Assembly (NCBI GenBank): GCA_947073545.1 | Contig: CAMTMP010000027.1 | Span: forward strand, 1-60,395 | Origin: an uncultured bacterium | GTDB lineage: Bacteria > Bacillota > Clostridia > Lachnospirales > Lachnospiraceae | Direction: 5' to 3' | Length of the DNA stretch: 60,395 nucleotides | In this document: piece by piece, positions 36,034 to 44,343 of the stretch | How the letters are laid out: each line of letters begins with the position of its first letter | How positions within the stretch are numbered: position 1 is the first letter of the stretch | Made by a program: the position numbers and the translations under genes | The notes under the pieces: model-generated | What the model saw: the letters and a program-made list of their open reading frames with translations, nothing else | What the model was told of the DNA's origin: nothing | Database searches by the model: none

Positions 36034-37116
36034 CTAATCCCTGCTCTTTTCGCCAAACCTTTGCACAATCATTTTTCCGATCCGATCTGCGGCCTGCAGT
36101 ACGGCATACGACAATACAAGTGAAGCCATAACTGCCACAGCCATAATGATATGTTCATTGACCACATCCGCCAATTTCGGCGCCCAAACGATCAGCCTGT
36201 TATAGTACTGCGTTCTGATAAAATACCCAAAATCCGCATGAAGCAGATAAATGGTATATGACCATGCTCCCAAGCAGGGAACCATTCTGTTGACTGTTTT
36301 ACTTTCCGACGTAACACCCGCCGCAAAATACAGGATCAAAGCAATCGTAATTGTGACAAATAAAATATCTATATCCGAACAGTTTGCCCCCCCCCCTTCA
36401 TAAATGCCGCGAATCCATTCCGTATAACTGATACAGTTCCGGTAAATAAGCCAAATACTCTCTCCCAATATTGGCAGCATAATTCTGTTTTTCTGGCCCT
36501 TATATAACAAACAGATAATAATTCCAAGGGTAAAATGGCCTGCGTATTTCGTATTCAGCACGGTATCCAGCCATGTCCATTTCATTCCAAATGCATTCAA
36601 AATCCCCAGACATGTCCAAGAAAATAAAATGTGATATTTATATTTGGCCCAGATGCCAAGTTTCATAATAATGGCGGCTAATATGTAAAATTTCATCTCA
36701 ACCATTAATGTCCAGTAAATGGAACTCAAGGGCTGGACACCCCAGAGATCATTACAGAGCGTTAAAGAATTTATCCACCGAAACATCAAATCTCTCTTAG
36801 CGGTCCCCGGCATAATCATACCGGTCAACACGGTTATGCCTGAACAGATCATAAACGCAGGATAAATTCTGAAAATACGTCCTTTCAAAAATGCATATGG
36901 CGTGTTCTTTCTCTCTGTGGAAAACAAAATTACCGCACCCGAAAGAATAAAGAATATATCTACTCCAAACTCACCCCAGAAAGCAGCCGGTTGAAAAACA
37001 TCATTTGCATAAAATCCCTGTATCGGACCAATAAAAAAATAATGATACGCGACAATTCCCAGCGCCGCCAGAAATCTAACCAAATCAAGCCCTATAATCC
37101 TTTTTTCACTGTTCAT
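36034..37116 (-). CDS. Acyltransferase family 3 (OafA/YrhL-like) membrane protein; carries G10 tract
   Basis: A 360-residue, ten-helix acyltransferase from the ATG at 37116, where AGGAG lies eight bases upstream. Motifs: GLDLVRFLAALGIVAYHYFF with the catalytic His, FGVDIFFILSGAVI, and FLKGRIFRIYPAF with the Arg pair. Members O-acetylate or otherwise acylate surface sugars from cytoplasmic acyl-CoA. The loop YEGGGANCSD near residue 240 is encoded by a run of ten G, making this a candidate for phase-variable decoration. It starts 10 bp after the small membrane protein gene ends. Confidence 0.9.
   Translation of the reverse strand: MNSEKRIIGLDLVRFLAALGIVAYHYFFIGPIQGFYANDVFQPAAFWGEFGVDIFFILSGAVILFSTERKNTPYAFLKGRIFRIYPAFMICSGITVLTGMIMPGTAKRDLMFRWINSLTLCNDLWGVQPLSSIYWTLMVEMKFYILAAIIMKLGIWAKYKYHILFSWTCLGILNAFGMKWTWLDTVLNTKYAGHFTLGIIICLLYKGQKNRIMLPILGESIWLIYRNCISYTEWIRGIYEGGGANCSDIDILFVTITIALILYFAAGVTSESKTVNRMVPCLGAWSYTIYLLHADFGYFIRTQYYNRLIVWAPKLADVVNEHIIMAVAVMASLVLSYAVLQAADRIGKMIVQRFGEKSRD
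36387..36396 (-). repeat. G10 homopolymer tract in acyltransferase gene
   Basis: Ten G on the coding strand encode Glu-Gly-Gly-Gly-Ala in a loop between helices. Loss of one G gives TAG within about nine codons. Gain of one gives TAA about 30 codons later. Both remove the last third of the protein. The present length is in frame. Confidence 0.9.
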
Positions 37117-37126
37117 CAGCCCGCTC

Positions 37127-37561
37127 CTAACGCCTTTTTCCCGCAACGAAATTATAAACGCCAAGTATTATGGCCATCACAGCCAGAAAATACATAAACC
37201 CATAGGAAAACTCCGTTTTAACGCTGCTCTGGCTCTCACTCTGACCCGGATTACACAGTTCTCCGCCTATATAAACCGACCCAAACTGATCAATCAGGAC
37301 AAGGTCCGTATTATTATCATCCACAATACGCAAACCTCTGCCGCCCAGCTTTAAGGTAAGCCACTGTGAATCATCGGTTTCACTGTAAGGTGCGCCATAC
37401 AGCTCACCGTACACCTGCCCATCCCCTGAAATAGTCAGCGAAGGTACCTCCATGGTTTCCTCCATGGTTTCCTCCATGGCTTTCACGCTCTCCGGCAGCA
37501 ATATCAAAAAACATATCAGACAGAGTAACACCCCTGTCAATCCGGCCATTCTTTTTTTCAC
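37127..37561 (-). CDS. Small secreted/membrane protein, paralogue B
   Basis: A 144-residue protein with signal peptide (GVLLCLICFLILLPESVKA), a short outer domain and a C-terminal membrane helix with KRR tail. Its core, GRGLRIVDDNNTDLVLIDQF followed by GSVYIGGEL, parallels the core of the protein at 33258, at the same distance from the C-terminal helix. Start is read as GTG at 37561; an ATG four codons on is possible. The N-terminal EETMEETMEVP is encoded by three 12-bp repeats. Function unknown. Confidence 0.75.
   Translation of the reverse strand: MKKRMAGLTGVLLCLICFLILLPESVKAMEETMEETMEVPSLTISGDGQVYGELYGAPYSETDDSQWLTLKLGGRGLRIVDDNNTDLVLIDQFGSVYIGGELCNPGQSESQSSVKTEFSYGFMYFLAVMAIILGVYNFVAGKRR
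37447..37482 (-). repeat. Three 12-bp tandem repeats in paralogue B gene
   Basis: CCTCCATGGTTT is repeated at 37447-37458 and 37459-37470, and with one change at 37471-37482 (plus strand). Each unit encodes four residues (Met-Glu-Glu-Thr), so copy number changes would stay in frame, just after the signal peptide. Confidence 0.85.
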
Positions 37562-37567
37562 CTTTTC

Positions 37568-39523
37568 TCATCCTCCCTGTTCCTCGCCATACCGCAAATT
37601 ATAGAGCTTCACCAAAGGCGTCAAGCGGTATTTCACAAGATATCCCTGAGGCCATGTAGTATCCCTCAAAAACTGCGCCAGCCTGCTCCTGTGTTTTCTT
37701 CCAAACAGCGCCTTGACAAATAAATCAAATCGAAATGCTGTAGTCTTGTCCACATATTCTCCAACGCCGAACTCTTCGTTGTGGCGCAGAGAAAAATATG
37801 CCTGCGCTGTCATCCGCTGCGGATTCAGTATATATTGGCTCAGTTTTTCATGTGCGGATGCCCGGATACTGTCCGCTATATATGCCCTTTCCCCTAAACT
37901 CCGATGAATTTTTGGCAGATCGGCCAGTATGTCCTCCTGTATCCTCTCCGTATAGCGATAATAGATCTGATCCTCCTCCGCCTCTTTTTTTCTGACCGCA
38001 AAAACCGTATCTCCTTTTCTCTCGTACCCGATTGTGCTTCCATTAGGAGAATTACAGATCATCTCGAATGGCATGACATACTGCAATAAGAAATCAAATC
38101 TGCCATACCCGTTTAAGTAACCGCGCTTTATCACATTGTCCGGCTGTTCGTTTAGAAAAGGAACAAGCCCTATGTAGTATCCCTTCACTTCATAATCGGA
38201 AAGCAGATAGCTGATATTGTCCTGAATCGTTCCCCGCCATCCGATATCCACAATACCAATCCGTTTTTTCCCTTCCGGATCGATTCCCTTCTGGGCCAGA
38301 TAATCCAAAAGCAGTTCCCTTTTTCTGTCCCGTTCTTTCCGGACAGTTTCCAGAAACTCCTGGTCCTGAAACAGCGCAGTCACACGCGCATCCAGCCATG
38401 GATACGTAATCACTTCTTCCATGGGAATCTGATATCTGGCGGTAAACGCAGCCATCTCCTCTTCCCGGATTCCCAGTGACTTAAACATGGCCGCAAGCGA
38501 CTGGATCGAGTACTGGTTCCATATTCTCATCATTTCCGTCAGGCTGATTTCCCGCAGGGAAGCACAGAAAGTTGACAACCTGCTTACCTCCAAAATTTCT
38601 GCTTTCGGTACTTCCCCGTCCGCAAACTCATTTTGAATGATCACATCATAAACCTGTTTATAAAATTCCCCTTCCCTCGTAAAAAAATATAGTTCCTCGA
38701 TATCATCCTGTAGGCAGGATTCCAGAATCCAATGTACAAATCCATAAAAGAAAACAGAAATCTCGCCCTTTGCTGCCAGCTTGCCAAGTCGAAACGGTTC
38801 TTCTCCAAGCGCCCTTTTCTCCGCATACTTCTTTTCTCTTTGCACCCGCATTTCCTGTTCTTCTTCCGGCAGATACCGTCTGGCTTCTATCCCTTTGCTT
38901 CCCGGTATCTCCACATCGCTGAACTGGTTATCCCCTATATGAAGCTGTTTCTCCGAAGTGATCTGCATATCATCCAATGCATACGTAAACAGACGCCCCG
39001 ATCTCTTATTGAAGCCGCAGTCACAGGAAACATACTGTCTGTCAAATTGCAGCGGGCACCGGATCTGCGAAAGTATTTCGCTAAGGAAATCCGCTCCCGC
39101 ATAAAAATCCGATATATATATCAGATGATCGTGAGGAATCCCTTCCACCGTGCATACAATCGTCGGATCAAGATAGGCATTCTCTATTTCTGAGTGCAGC
39201 TCATACTCATATAATTCATCCACCAGTCCTATCCGATCAAGGTACTGCGGCATTACAGCCCCGACCCAGCGTCCAAATACGGCATGTATTTCGTATTCGT
39301 CATCCAGACCCTTTTCCCGCGTTTCCGCTCCCATTTCCCTCTCACACCGCACTCTCTCCTGTGTCAGGACATTTATGGAACGGAACCGCTCTACGATGTG
39401 TTCATAATAATTTGTCATCAGATAATCCGCCGTGTTTTCCTTGATTTCATCCGGATGACATTTTCTGCGAATCACCGTGTCCCACAAATCCAGGGATATC
39501 ACTTCGTATTTTTTCTGTTCCAT
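37568..39523 (-). CDS. Large HAD-domain protein, COG5610-like (1)
   Basis: About 651 residues from the ATG at 39523 (MEQKKYEVISL), preceded by AAAGGG. The N-terminal HAD domain shows ISLDLWDTVIRR (motif I), IYISDFYAGADF (II), NKRSGRLF (III Lys) and LHIGDNQFSDVE (IV). The C-terminal half resembles the second half of the protein at 45591 (VDIGWRGTIQDN versus VDVGWQGTSCLG) and is of unknown fold. Proteins of this COG5610-like type occur in polysaccharide clusters and often go with glycosyltransferases; their reaction is not established. Confidence 0.8.
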   Translation of the reverse strand: MEQKKYEVISLDLWDTVIRRKCHPDEIKENTADYLMTNYYEHIVERFRSINVLTQERVRCEREMGAETREKGLDDEYEIHAVFGRWVGAVMPQYLDRIGLVDELYEYELHSEIENAYLDPTIVCTVEGIPHDHLIYISDFYAGADFLSEILSQIRCPLQFDRQYVSCDCGFNKRSGRLFTYALDDMQITSEKQLHIGDNQFSDVEIPGSKGIEARRYLPEEEQEMRVQREKKYAEKRALGEEPFRLGKLAAKGEISVFFYGFVHWILESCLQDDIEELYFFTREGEFYKQVYDVIIQNEFADGEVPKAEILEVSRLSTFCASLREISLTEMMRIWNQYSIQSLAAMFKSLGIREEEMAAFTARYQIPMEEVITYPWLDARVTALFQDQEFLETVRKERDRKRELLLDYLAQKGIDPEGKKRIGIVDIGWRGTIQDNISYLLSDYEVKGYYIGLVPFLNEQPDNVIKRGYLNGYGRFDFLLQYVMPFEMICNSPNGSTIGYERKGDTVFAVRKKEAEEDQIYYRYTERIQEDILADLPKIHRSLGERAYIADSIRASAHEKLSQYILNPQRMTAQAYFSLRHNEEFGVGEYVDKTTAFRFDLFVKALFGRKHRSRLAQFLRDTTWPQGYLVKYRLTPLVKLYNLRYGEEQGG

Positions 39524-39621
39524 CACAGATCCCTTTCTTCTTTTCAGCGTATGTATGATCTTTCTGTCCGGCCATGTGCACATTCGGCCTGCATGGAAGC
39601 ACAAACCGTCCTATAAGGCAT

Positions 39622-40848
39622 TTATCTCTTTCCGGCACGATATCTATTGTAAATTTTATGTAATATCCTGCTGTGATCCAAAAACCGTATCTTTTTCAGC
39701 ATTTTAATAAACTCATATTCCCTGCTCTGCGTAGCTGCAATCATTTCCCTATGGTCTGTCATCTGGCTCAATACCACATCCGCCATGATAGGCGGCTTGT
39801 GATATATTATTTCAGCATTCTGCATCGGTATCTTTTCCTGATTCACGACTTTATTGACAGCCTCCAAAAACTGGCCATATCCTTTTTCTAAATCCTTATC
39901 CTCCATGTACCGGATTCCTTCAGCCGACATTCTGGCTCTTCTGTCGGCATCATCCAGCAGCCTGACAACCGCTTCCGCTATGGACTCCGGTGTATAATGT
40001 GCCAGCGACACGGCCGAATCGGGCATATCATACAAATTATTTTCCATATAAAGCTCCACGACAGGCAGTCCTGCCGCCATCATTTCAAAAGGAATCCTTG
40101 ATGGGTTGGAAGAACTGATACAAAGTCCTACACTGCACTTATTGTAGAGGTCATTACATTCCTCAAGGGAAATGATCCCCAGGTTTTCATGCGCAAACCA
40201 AACATTTCCTTTTTCTCTGGAACCATAAAGATAAATCTTGACGTCCGGCCGAAGATATTTTACAATCCCTAACGCCTCAATCCCTATGCCCGTACACCTT
40301 CTGGGCTTGTCCGGCTGGTAGACAAAACACACCGCCTTTTCTTTCTCACAGGTGACAGGTTTATATATGTTTTTATCCGCACAGAAATCAAAACTCTGTG
40401 CCGACGTCCCAAATTCTGTTTCCATCTTATGAGAAAGCCACCGGCCTATTGAAATCGGGTGCAAACCATAACAGTAAGAATTTAGCGCCATCAAATATCC
40501 GTCACCCATCGGGTTAAACAGTGCTTCAAAGTCCTGTATAAAATAAATCTTCTTCGCCTCTCCCGGAATATCCCTGACGATTTTGGCCGTAAACCAGGCC
40601 GTGGCAAAAATGACATCATAGTCGCCCTTTATTTTTTCAAATCCCAGATACAAATTGCAGTCATAATGCCCAAAATATTTTTCTACTATCTTTTTCAGCT
40701 CCGCATCGTTGTTAGCCTGCCCCTTATTCTCAACAAATACGTCATTTATATAGCCATGCTCTGACAAAACCTGAATATTTTGAAACATTGTCCTGTGTCC
40801 GCCTGAACCTTCTAAAAACACAGGCAGAACCCATGCCGCTTTTTTCAT
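39622..40848 (-). CDS. Glycosyltransferase family 4-like (WsaF-type)
   Basis: A 408-residue GT-B enzyme. The N-terminus AAWVLPVFLEGSGGHRTMF and the late ISSSNPSRIPFEMMAAGLPV followed by VELYMENNLYDMPD are the donor-binding landmarks of the GT4/WsaF type used in rhamnan and S-layer glycan synthesis. It probably adds one sugar in the repeat or adaptor. The gap of 75 bp to the upstream methyltransferase holds no gene. Confidence 0.85.
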   Translation of the reverse strand: MKKAAWVLPVFLEGSGGHRTMFQNIQVLSEHGYINDVFVENKGQANNDAELKKIVEKYFGHYDCNLYLGFEKIKGDYDVIFATAWFTAKIVRDIPGEAKKIYFIQDFEALFNPMGDGYLMALNSYCYGLHPISIGRWLSHKMETEFGTSAQSFDFCADKNIYKPVTCEKEKAVCFVYQPDKPRRCTGIGIEALGIVKYLRPDVKIYLYGSREKGNVWFAHENLGIISLEECNDLYNKCSVGLCISSSNPSRIPFEMMAAGLPVVELYMENNLYDMPDSAVSLAHYTPESIAEAVVRLLDDADRRARMSAEGIRYMEDKDLEKGYGQFLEAVNKVVNQEKIPMQNAEIIYHKPPIMADVVLSQMTDHREMIAATQSREYEFIKMLKKIRFLDHSRILHKIYNRYRAGKR

Positions 40849-40922
40849 AACCAGTCTCCAATCCTCCGTCTTTGCCTGACAGCATAGTCAGTGAAGAACG
40901 TACTGCTGCCCTTCGCGAAACT

Positions 40923-42170
40923 CTACGTTTCACCATGAAACATTAGTCTGAATAATATTTTATGTTCTCTGGCCTTCTCCAACAAAATCTCCAAATGCTC
41001 CAGTCTTTCCGTCTGTTCCTCCATGATTCGAGCCTGTTCTCTTATGGTGGCGTCCCGCTCATCAATCATACGGCTCTGCTCACACATCCCCTCATCTTTC
41101 TCATCAATCAACGCTTTCTGACTGGTGATTGCGGCGTCCCGTTCCTCTATCATTCGGCTCTGCTCACGCATCCCCTCATCTTTCTCATCGATCAGCGCTT
41201 TCTGACCGGTGATTACGGCGTCCCGTTCCTCTATCATTCGGCTCTGCTCACGCATCCCCTCATCTTTCTCATCAATCAACGCTTTCTGACTGATGATTGC
41301 GGCATCCCGTTCCTCTATCATTCGGGTTTGATTCCAAATCCCTTCATCCTTCTCATCAATTAACTCTTTCTGGCTCGCTATGGTCGTGTCCCGCTCGGCA
41401 ATCATCCTGTTTTGCAGCAAAATTGCCTTGTACCGCTCGTCCGCCATCCGGGTCAGATCGTATGTCTTTATCGTTTCATATTCATATAGGGCCTTATACT
41501 GATAAATCCATAATTTATCTTCAAACCGGTTCTCTATCAGCCGTTCATATACTTTCTTCCCCTTGGGAAACAAAATACCCAACCCCCAACTGTGGGAAAA
41601 CTCAAAAAAACAGGGATATTTTCGTTTGATTTCCTCCCAGAATACATTGGTTCCATACTTTTTTTCACTGTCCACATCATGAAACAGCATGACCCCATCC
41701 TTCTTCAGCTTCGGCAGCCAGTTATGAAAGTCTTCCGACACCGCCTCATAGGTATGCAGTCCGTCGATATGGATCAGGTCAAAGGTCTCGTCGTCAAACT
41801 TTTTTACGGCATCATTGAAATACATTTTCAAAAATACCGTATCCTGGCCGCCAAAAAATTTCTGTTTTGTGGCAGTGACAGTTTCCCACACCTCTTCCCC
41901 GTAAAACCCGGCCTGCGGATCTCCCTCCCAGGTATCAACCGCATACAGTTTCGAATCCAGATGATTATCTTTCATGGACTGGCACATGGCAAAAAAAGAA
42001 CATCCGTAGTGTGTTCCAAGTTCGATTACGGTTTGCGGTCTGATATATTTAAAATAATCGTATATAAAATTGCGGTGTCCCTGCCATGGCGAAACCCTCA
42101 GGGATTCATTTACAATATCAGAATCATAGCTCGGGCTTGATATGTTCCATTTTTCCATTCTGTTCTCCAT
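40923..42170 (-). CDS. SAM methyltransferase with tandem-repeat coiled coil (WbdD-like plan)
   Basis: A 415-residue protein. Residues 1 to about 230 are a class I SAM methyltransferase: TVIELGTHYGCSFFAM (motif I), KLYAVDTWEGDPQAG, FDLIHIDGLHTYEAVSEDF. From about 245 to 400 there is an uninterrupted coiled coil made of 28-residue repeats (RMIEERDAAITSQKALIDEK and so on). The C-terminal tail is short and amphipathic. This plan, methyltransferase plus coiled coil in an ABC-export operon with a Wzt-like ATPase, matches WbdD-type chain terminators. An ATG four codons downstream at 42158 is an alternative start. Confidence 0.8.
   Translation of the reverse strand: MENRMEKWNISSPSYDSDIVNESLRVSPWQGHRNFIYDYFKYIRPQTVIELGTHYGCSFFAMCQSMKDNHLDSKLYAVDTWEGDPQAGFYGEEVWETVTATKQKFFGGQDTVFLKMYFNDAVKKFDDETFDLIHIDGLHTYEAVSEDFHNWLPKLKKDGVMLFHDVDSEKKYGTNVFWEEIKRKYPCFFEFSHSWGLGILFPKGKKVYERLIENRFEDKLWIYQYKALYEYETIKTYDLTRMADERYKAILLQNRMIAERDTTIASQKELIDEKDEGIWNQTRMIEERDAAIISQKALIDEKDEGMREQSRMIEERDAVITGQKALIDEKDEGMREQSRMIEERDAAITSQKALIDEKDEGMCEQSRMIDERDATIREQARIMEEQTERLEHLEILLEKAREHKILFRLMFHGET
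41050..41415 (-). repeat. 84-bp tandem repeats encoding coiled coil
   Basis: Units start at 41050, 41134, 41218, 41302 and a partial one at 41386, all with exact 84-bp spacing (for example GCGTCCCG at each start). Middle units are nearly identical at DNA level. Each unit encodes 28 residues, four heptads. Units at the edges are more diverged. Confidence 0.9.
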
Positions 42171-42176
42171 TCCGTC

Positions 42177-43502
42177 CTATCCTGTTACCGTGCAAAACCG
42201 CTCGACGCTTCGGATACGGTTATTGACAATTCCATGCATCGGAACCAGTGCCAATGCCTCAACATGTATGATATTATGTGCCCAACACTGGATGGTATGA
42301 ACCATCTGGTCTGTCCCCTCCCCGACGCCCAATGTCACAAAATAATCCCCTTCTTTTACCTCCGGCCAAAGGATGCTGATTTTATAAATATATTCTTTGC
42401 CCTTTTCGATTCCTTCCAGACTGATATCCGATCCCAATGTATTTTCACCGACAATACTGTTTCCATATTTATCTTTAAAAATATATCCGATAATGATATT
42501 TTCTATATTTTTCTTCGCCTGAATCCTTGCGTACATCTCTACGGCGTCTCCCGGTTTTACCACATCCGCGGTTTCCCCGTTCACCGTTAACCTACAGCCC
42601 GTAATGAGGGCGTCTCCCGCTCCCCCTACCCCGCTCTTTTCAACCACAATCCACGCACTTCCACTGCTGACATATCCTTTTGTCTGCTCCACGCGCTCTT
42701 CCCTGCTGCATTCCTTCGCATCCGCTTCCTGCTTTTCGACGTTCTCGTGATCTTGTGCAAATACTTCCGTGTGCATAATCTTCAAATAGTTCTGTATTAC
42801 CTCCAGCGGTTTCCCCTCCTGTATGATCCTTCCACGATCCAGCAAAATCACACGATCCGCCATATTCGCAATCGAATTCATGTCATGGGTCACGAGTAAT
42901 TTTGTCACGCCCTGCATTTGTTCTTTCATATAGGTGTTGCATTTCTGCTGGAAAAAGACATCTCCCACAGACAGCGCCTCATCCACGATCAGAATTTCCG
43001 GCTTGAAACACACCATGACTGCAAAAGCAAGTCTTGCTAACATCCCACTGGAATAAGTTTTAATCGGCTGCGCAATATAATCTCCAATATCCGCAAACGT
43101 TTCGATCTCACTTACCTTTACAGCCATTTCCGACCGCGAATATCCTCGCATAGAGCCATTCAAATAAATATTTTCATACCCGTTATACTCAGGATTAAAC
43201 CCTGTCCCCAGCTCTAGCAATGCGGAAACTGCCCCCTCCATCCTTATTTCTCCTGAAGTAGGTGTTGTGACACCGGTAAGCATTTTAAGAAGCGTCGACT
43301 TTCCCGCCCCGTTTTTTCCAATGATGCCCAGAGTTTCGCCTCTGTGCACCTGAAAGCTGACATCGGAAAGGGCGCTATAGTTCCTTGCATACTTTTTATG
43401 TGTTAATGAGAAAAGCTCCTTCACCCGATCCACCGGTTTCTCATACAACTGATATGTCTTCGTCAAATTCGCTACGTCAATCACAATTTCGCCGTTATCC
43501 AC
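42177..43502 (-). CDS. ABC transporter ATPase with C-terminal Wzt-like domain
   Basis: About 441 residues from the GTG at 43502, which has GGTGGAGG seven bases upstream; the longer ATG frame lacks this and overlaps the permease gene. Walker A is GKNGAGKST (62-70), signature YSSGM (150-154), Walker B/D-loop LIVDEALSVGD. After about residue 285 a beta-rich domain follows (SAWIVVEKSGVGG, VKPGDAVEMYARI, GVGEGTDQMVHTIQ) as in Wzt proteins, where it binds the capped glycan. It should power export of the polymer through the permease encoded just upstream. Confidence 0.93.
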   Translation of the reverse strand: MDNGEIVIDVANLTKTYQLYEKPVDRVKELFSLTHKKYARNYSALSDVSFQVHRGETLGIIGKNGAGKSTLLKMLTGVTTPTSGEIRMEGAVSALLELGTGFNPEYNGYENIYLNGSMRGYSRSEMAVKVSEIETFADIGDYIAQPIKTYSSGMLARLAFAVMVCFKPEILIVDEALSVGDVFFQQKCNTYMKEQMQGVTKLLVTHDMNSIANMADRVILLDRGRIIQEGKPLEVIQNYLKIMHTEVFAQDHENVEKQEADAKECSREERVEQTKGYVSSGSAWIVVEKSGVGGAGDALITGCRLTVNGETADVVKPGDAVEMYARIQAKKNIENIIIGYIFKDKYGNSIVGENTLGSDISLEGIEKGKEYIYKISILWPEVKEGDYFVTLGVGEGTDQMVHTIQCWAHNIIHVEALALVPMHGIVNNRIRSVERFCTVTG

Positions 43503-43518
43503 TGTCTTCCTCCACCTG

Positions 43519-44343
43519 TCACATGACATCCGCAAAATTAGGCCGCAGTTTCCGATACATATAAGCCGCCAAAACGGACAGCACAACCATCAGCGCCCAA
43601 AAATACAGGGCATATAACGGCTCCTCCCAAAACCCCTGTCTGTAAATCAGGCTTTTCCTATACCCCTCCACGCAATAATACATGGGATTCAGCTTTAAAA
43701 CCGTCCCCAGAAATCCCAGGCCGACGTCCCCTCCCCAGCAGACCGGCGCCGCCCAAAAACCGATCTGCAGCATAATGCCCACAACCTGAATGACATCCCT
43801 GATATAAACGGCCAGCGATGCGGTTATCATTCCGATCAGAGCGGCGAATATGAATGTCGCAGACATATAATACGCGATCTGCAAATAATACCAGCTCGCA
43901 TAATATCCGCTGAAATTCAGCACCACAGTTGTAAAGGCCAAAAATACAACATGAATCACCAGTGCGGAGCCAAGTTTCACTAAGGGCAGTAACCTGACTT
44001 CGAAATTCAGTTTTTTTACCAGATAGGAATAGTCTAAAAAACAGGTGGTAATGCCGCCCAAGGCCTCCGAAAAGAAAAACCAAGGCACAGCTCCCGAAAT
44101 CATAAAGAAAACATAGGGAACGCCGTCAGGCCTGTCACCCGATTTCAACCCATACCGGAACACCAGCCAATACACTAAAATCGTGACAACAGGCTGTATG
44201 AACCCCCAGACCATTCCCAGAAAAGAACCGTTATATCTGGATCTGAAATCATTGATGATTAATTCGTAATATATTTTCCTGTTACTCCTGATCAGATGAA
44301 CCGTTTGGTGTAGATCATTTCTTTTCGGCATAGATTTCTTCAT
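43519..44343 (-). CDS. ABC-2 type polysaccharide export permease (Wzm/TagG-like)
   Basis: A 274-residue membrane protein with six helices of the ABC-2 type. The opening NDFRSRYNGSFLGMVWGFIQ and the short loop NPMYYCVEGYRKSLIYRQG are typical of Wzm/TagG permeases that export lipid-linked glycans or teichoic acid. GGAAAGG precedes the ATG. Its first 29 bases overlap the 3' end of the GT4 gene. With the ATPase downstream it forms the exporter of the locus. Confidence 0.93.
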   Translation of the reverse strand: MKKSMPKRNDLHQTVHLIRSNRKIYYELIINDFRSRYNGSFLGMVWGFIQPVVTILVYWLVFRYGLKSGDRPDGVPYVFFMISGAVPWFFFSEALGGITTCFLDYSYLVKKLNFEVRLLPLVKLGSALVIHVVFLAFTTVVLNFSGYYASWYYLQIAYYMSATFIFAALIGMITASLAVYIRDVIQVVGIMLQIGFWAAPVCWGGDVGLGFLGTVLKLNPMYYCVEGYRKSLIYRQGFWEEPLYALYFWALMVVLSVLAAYMYRKLRPNFADVM

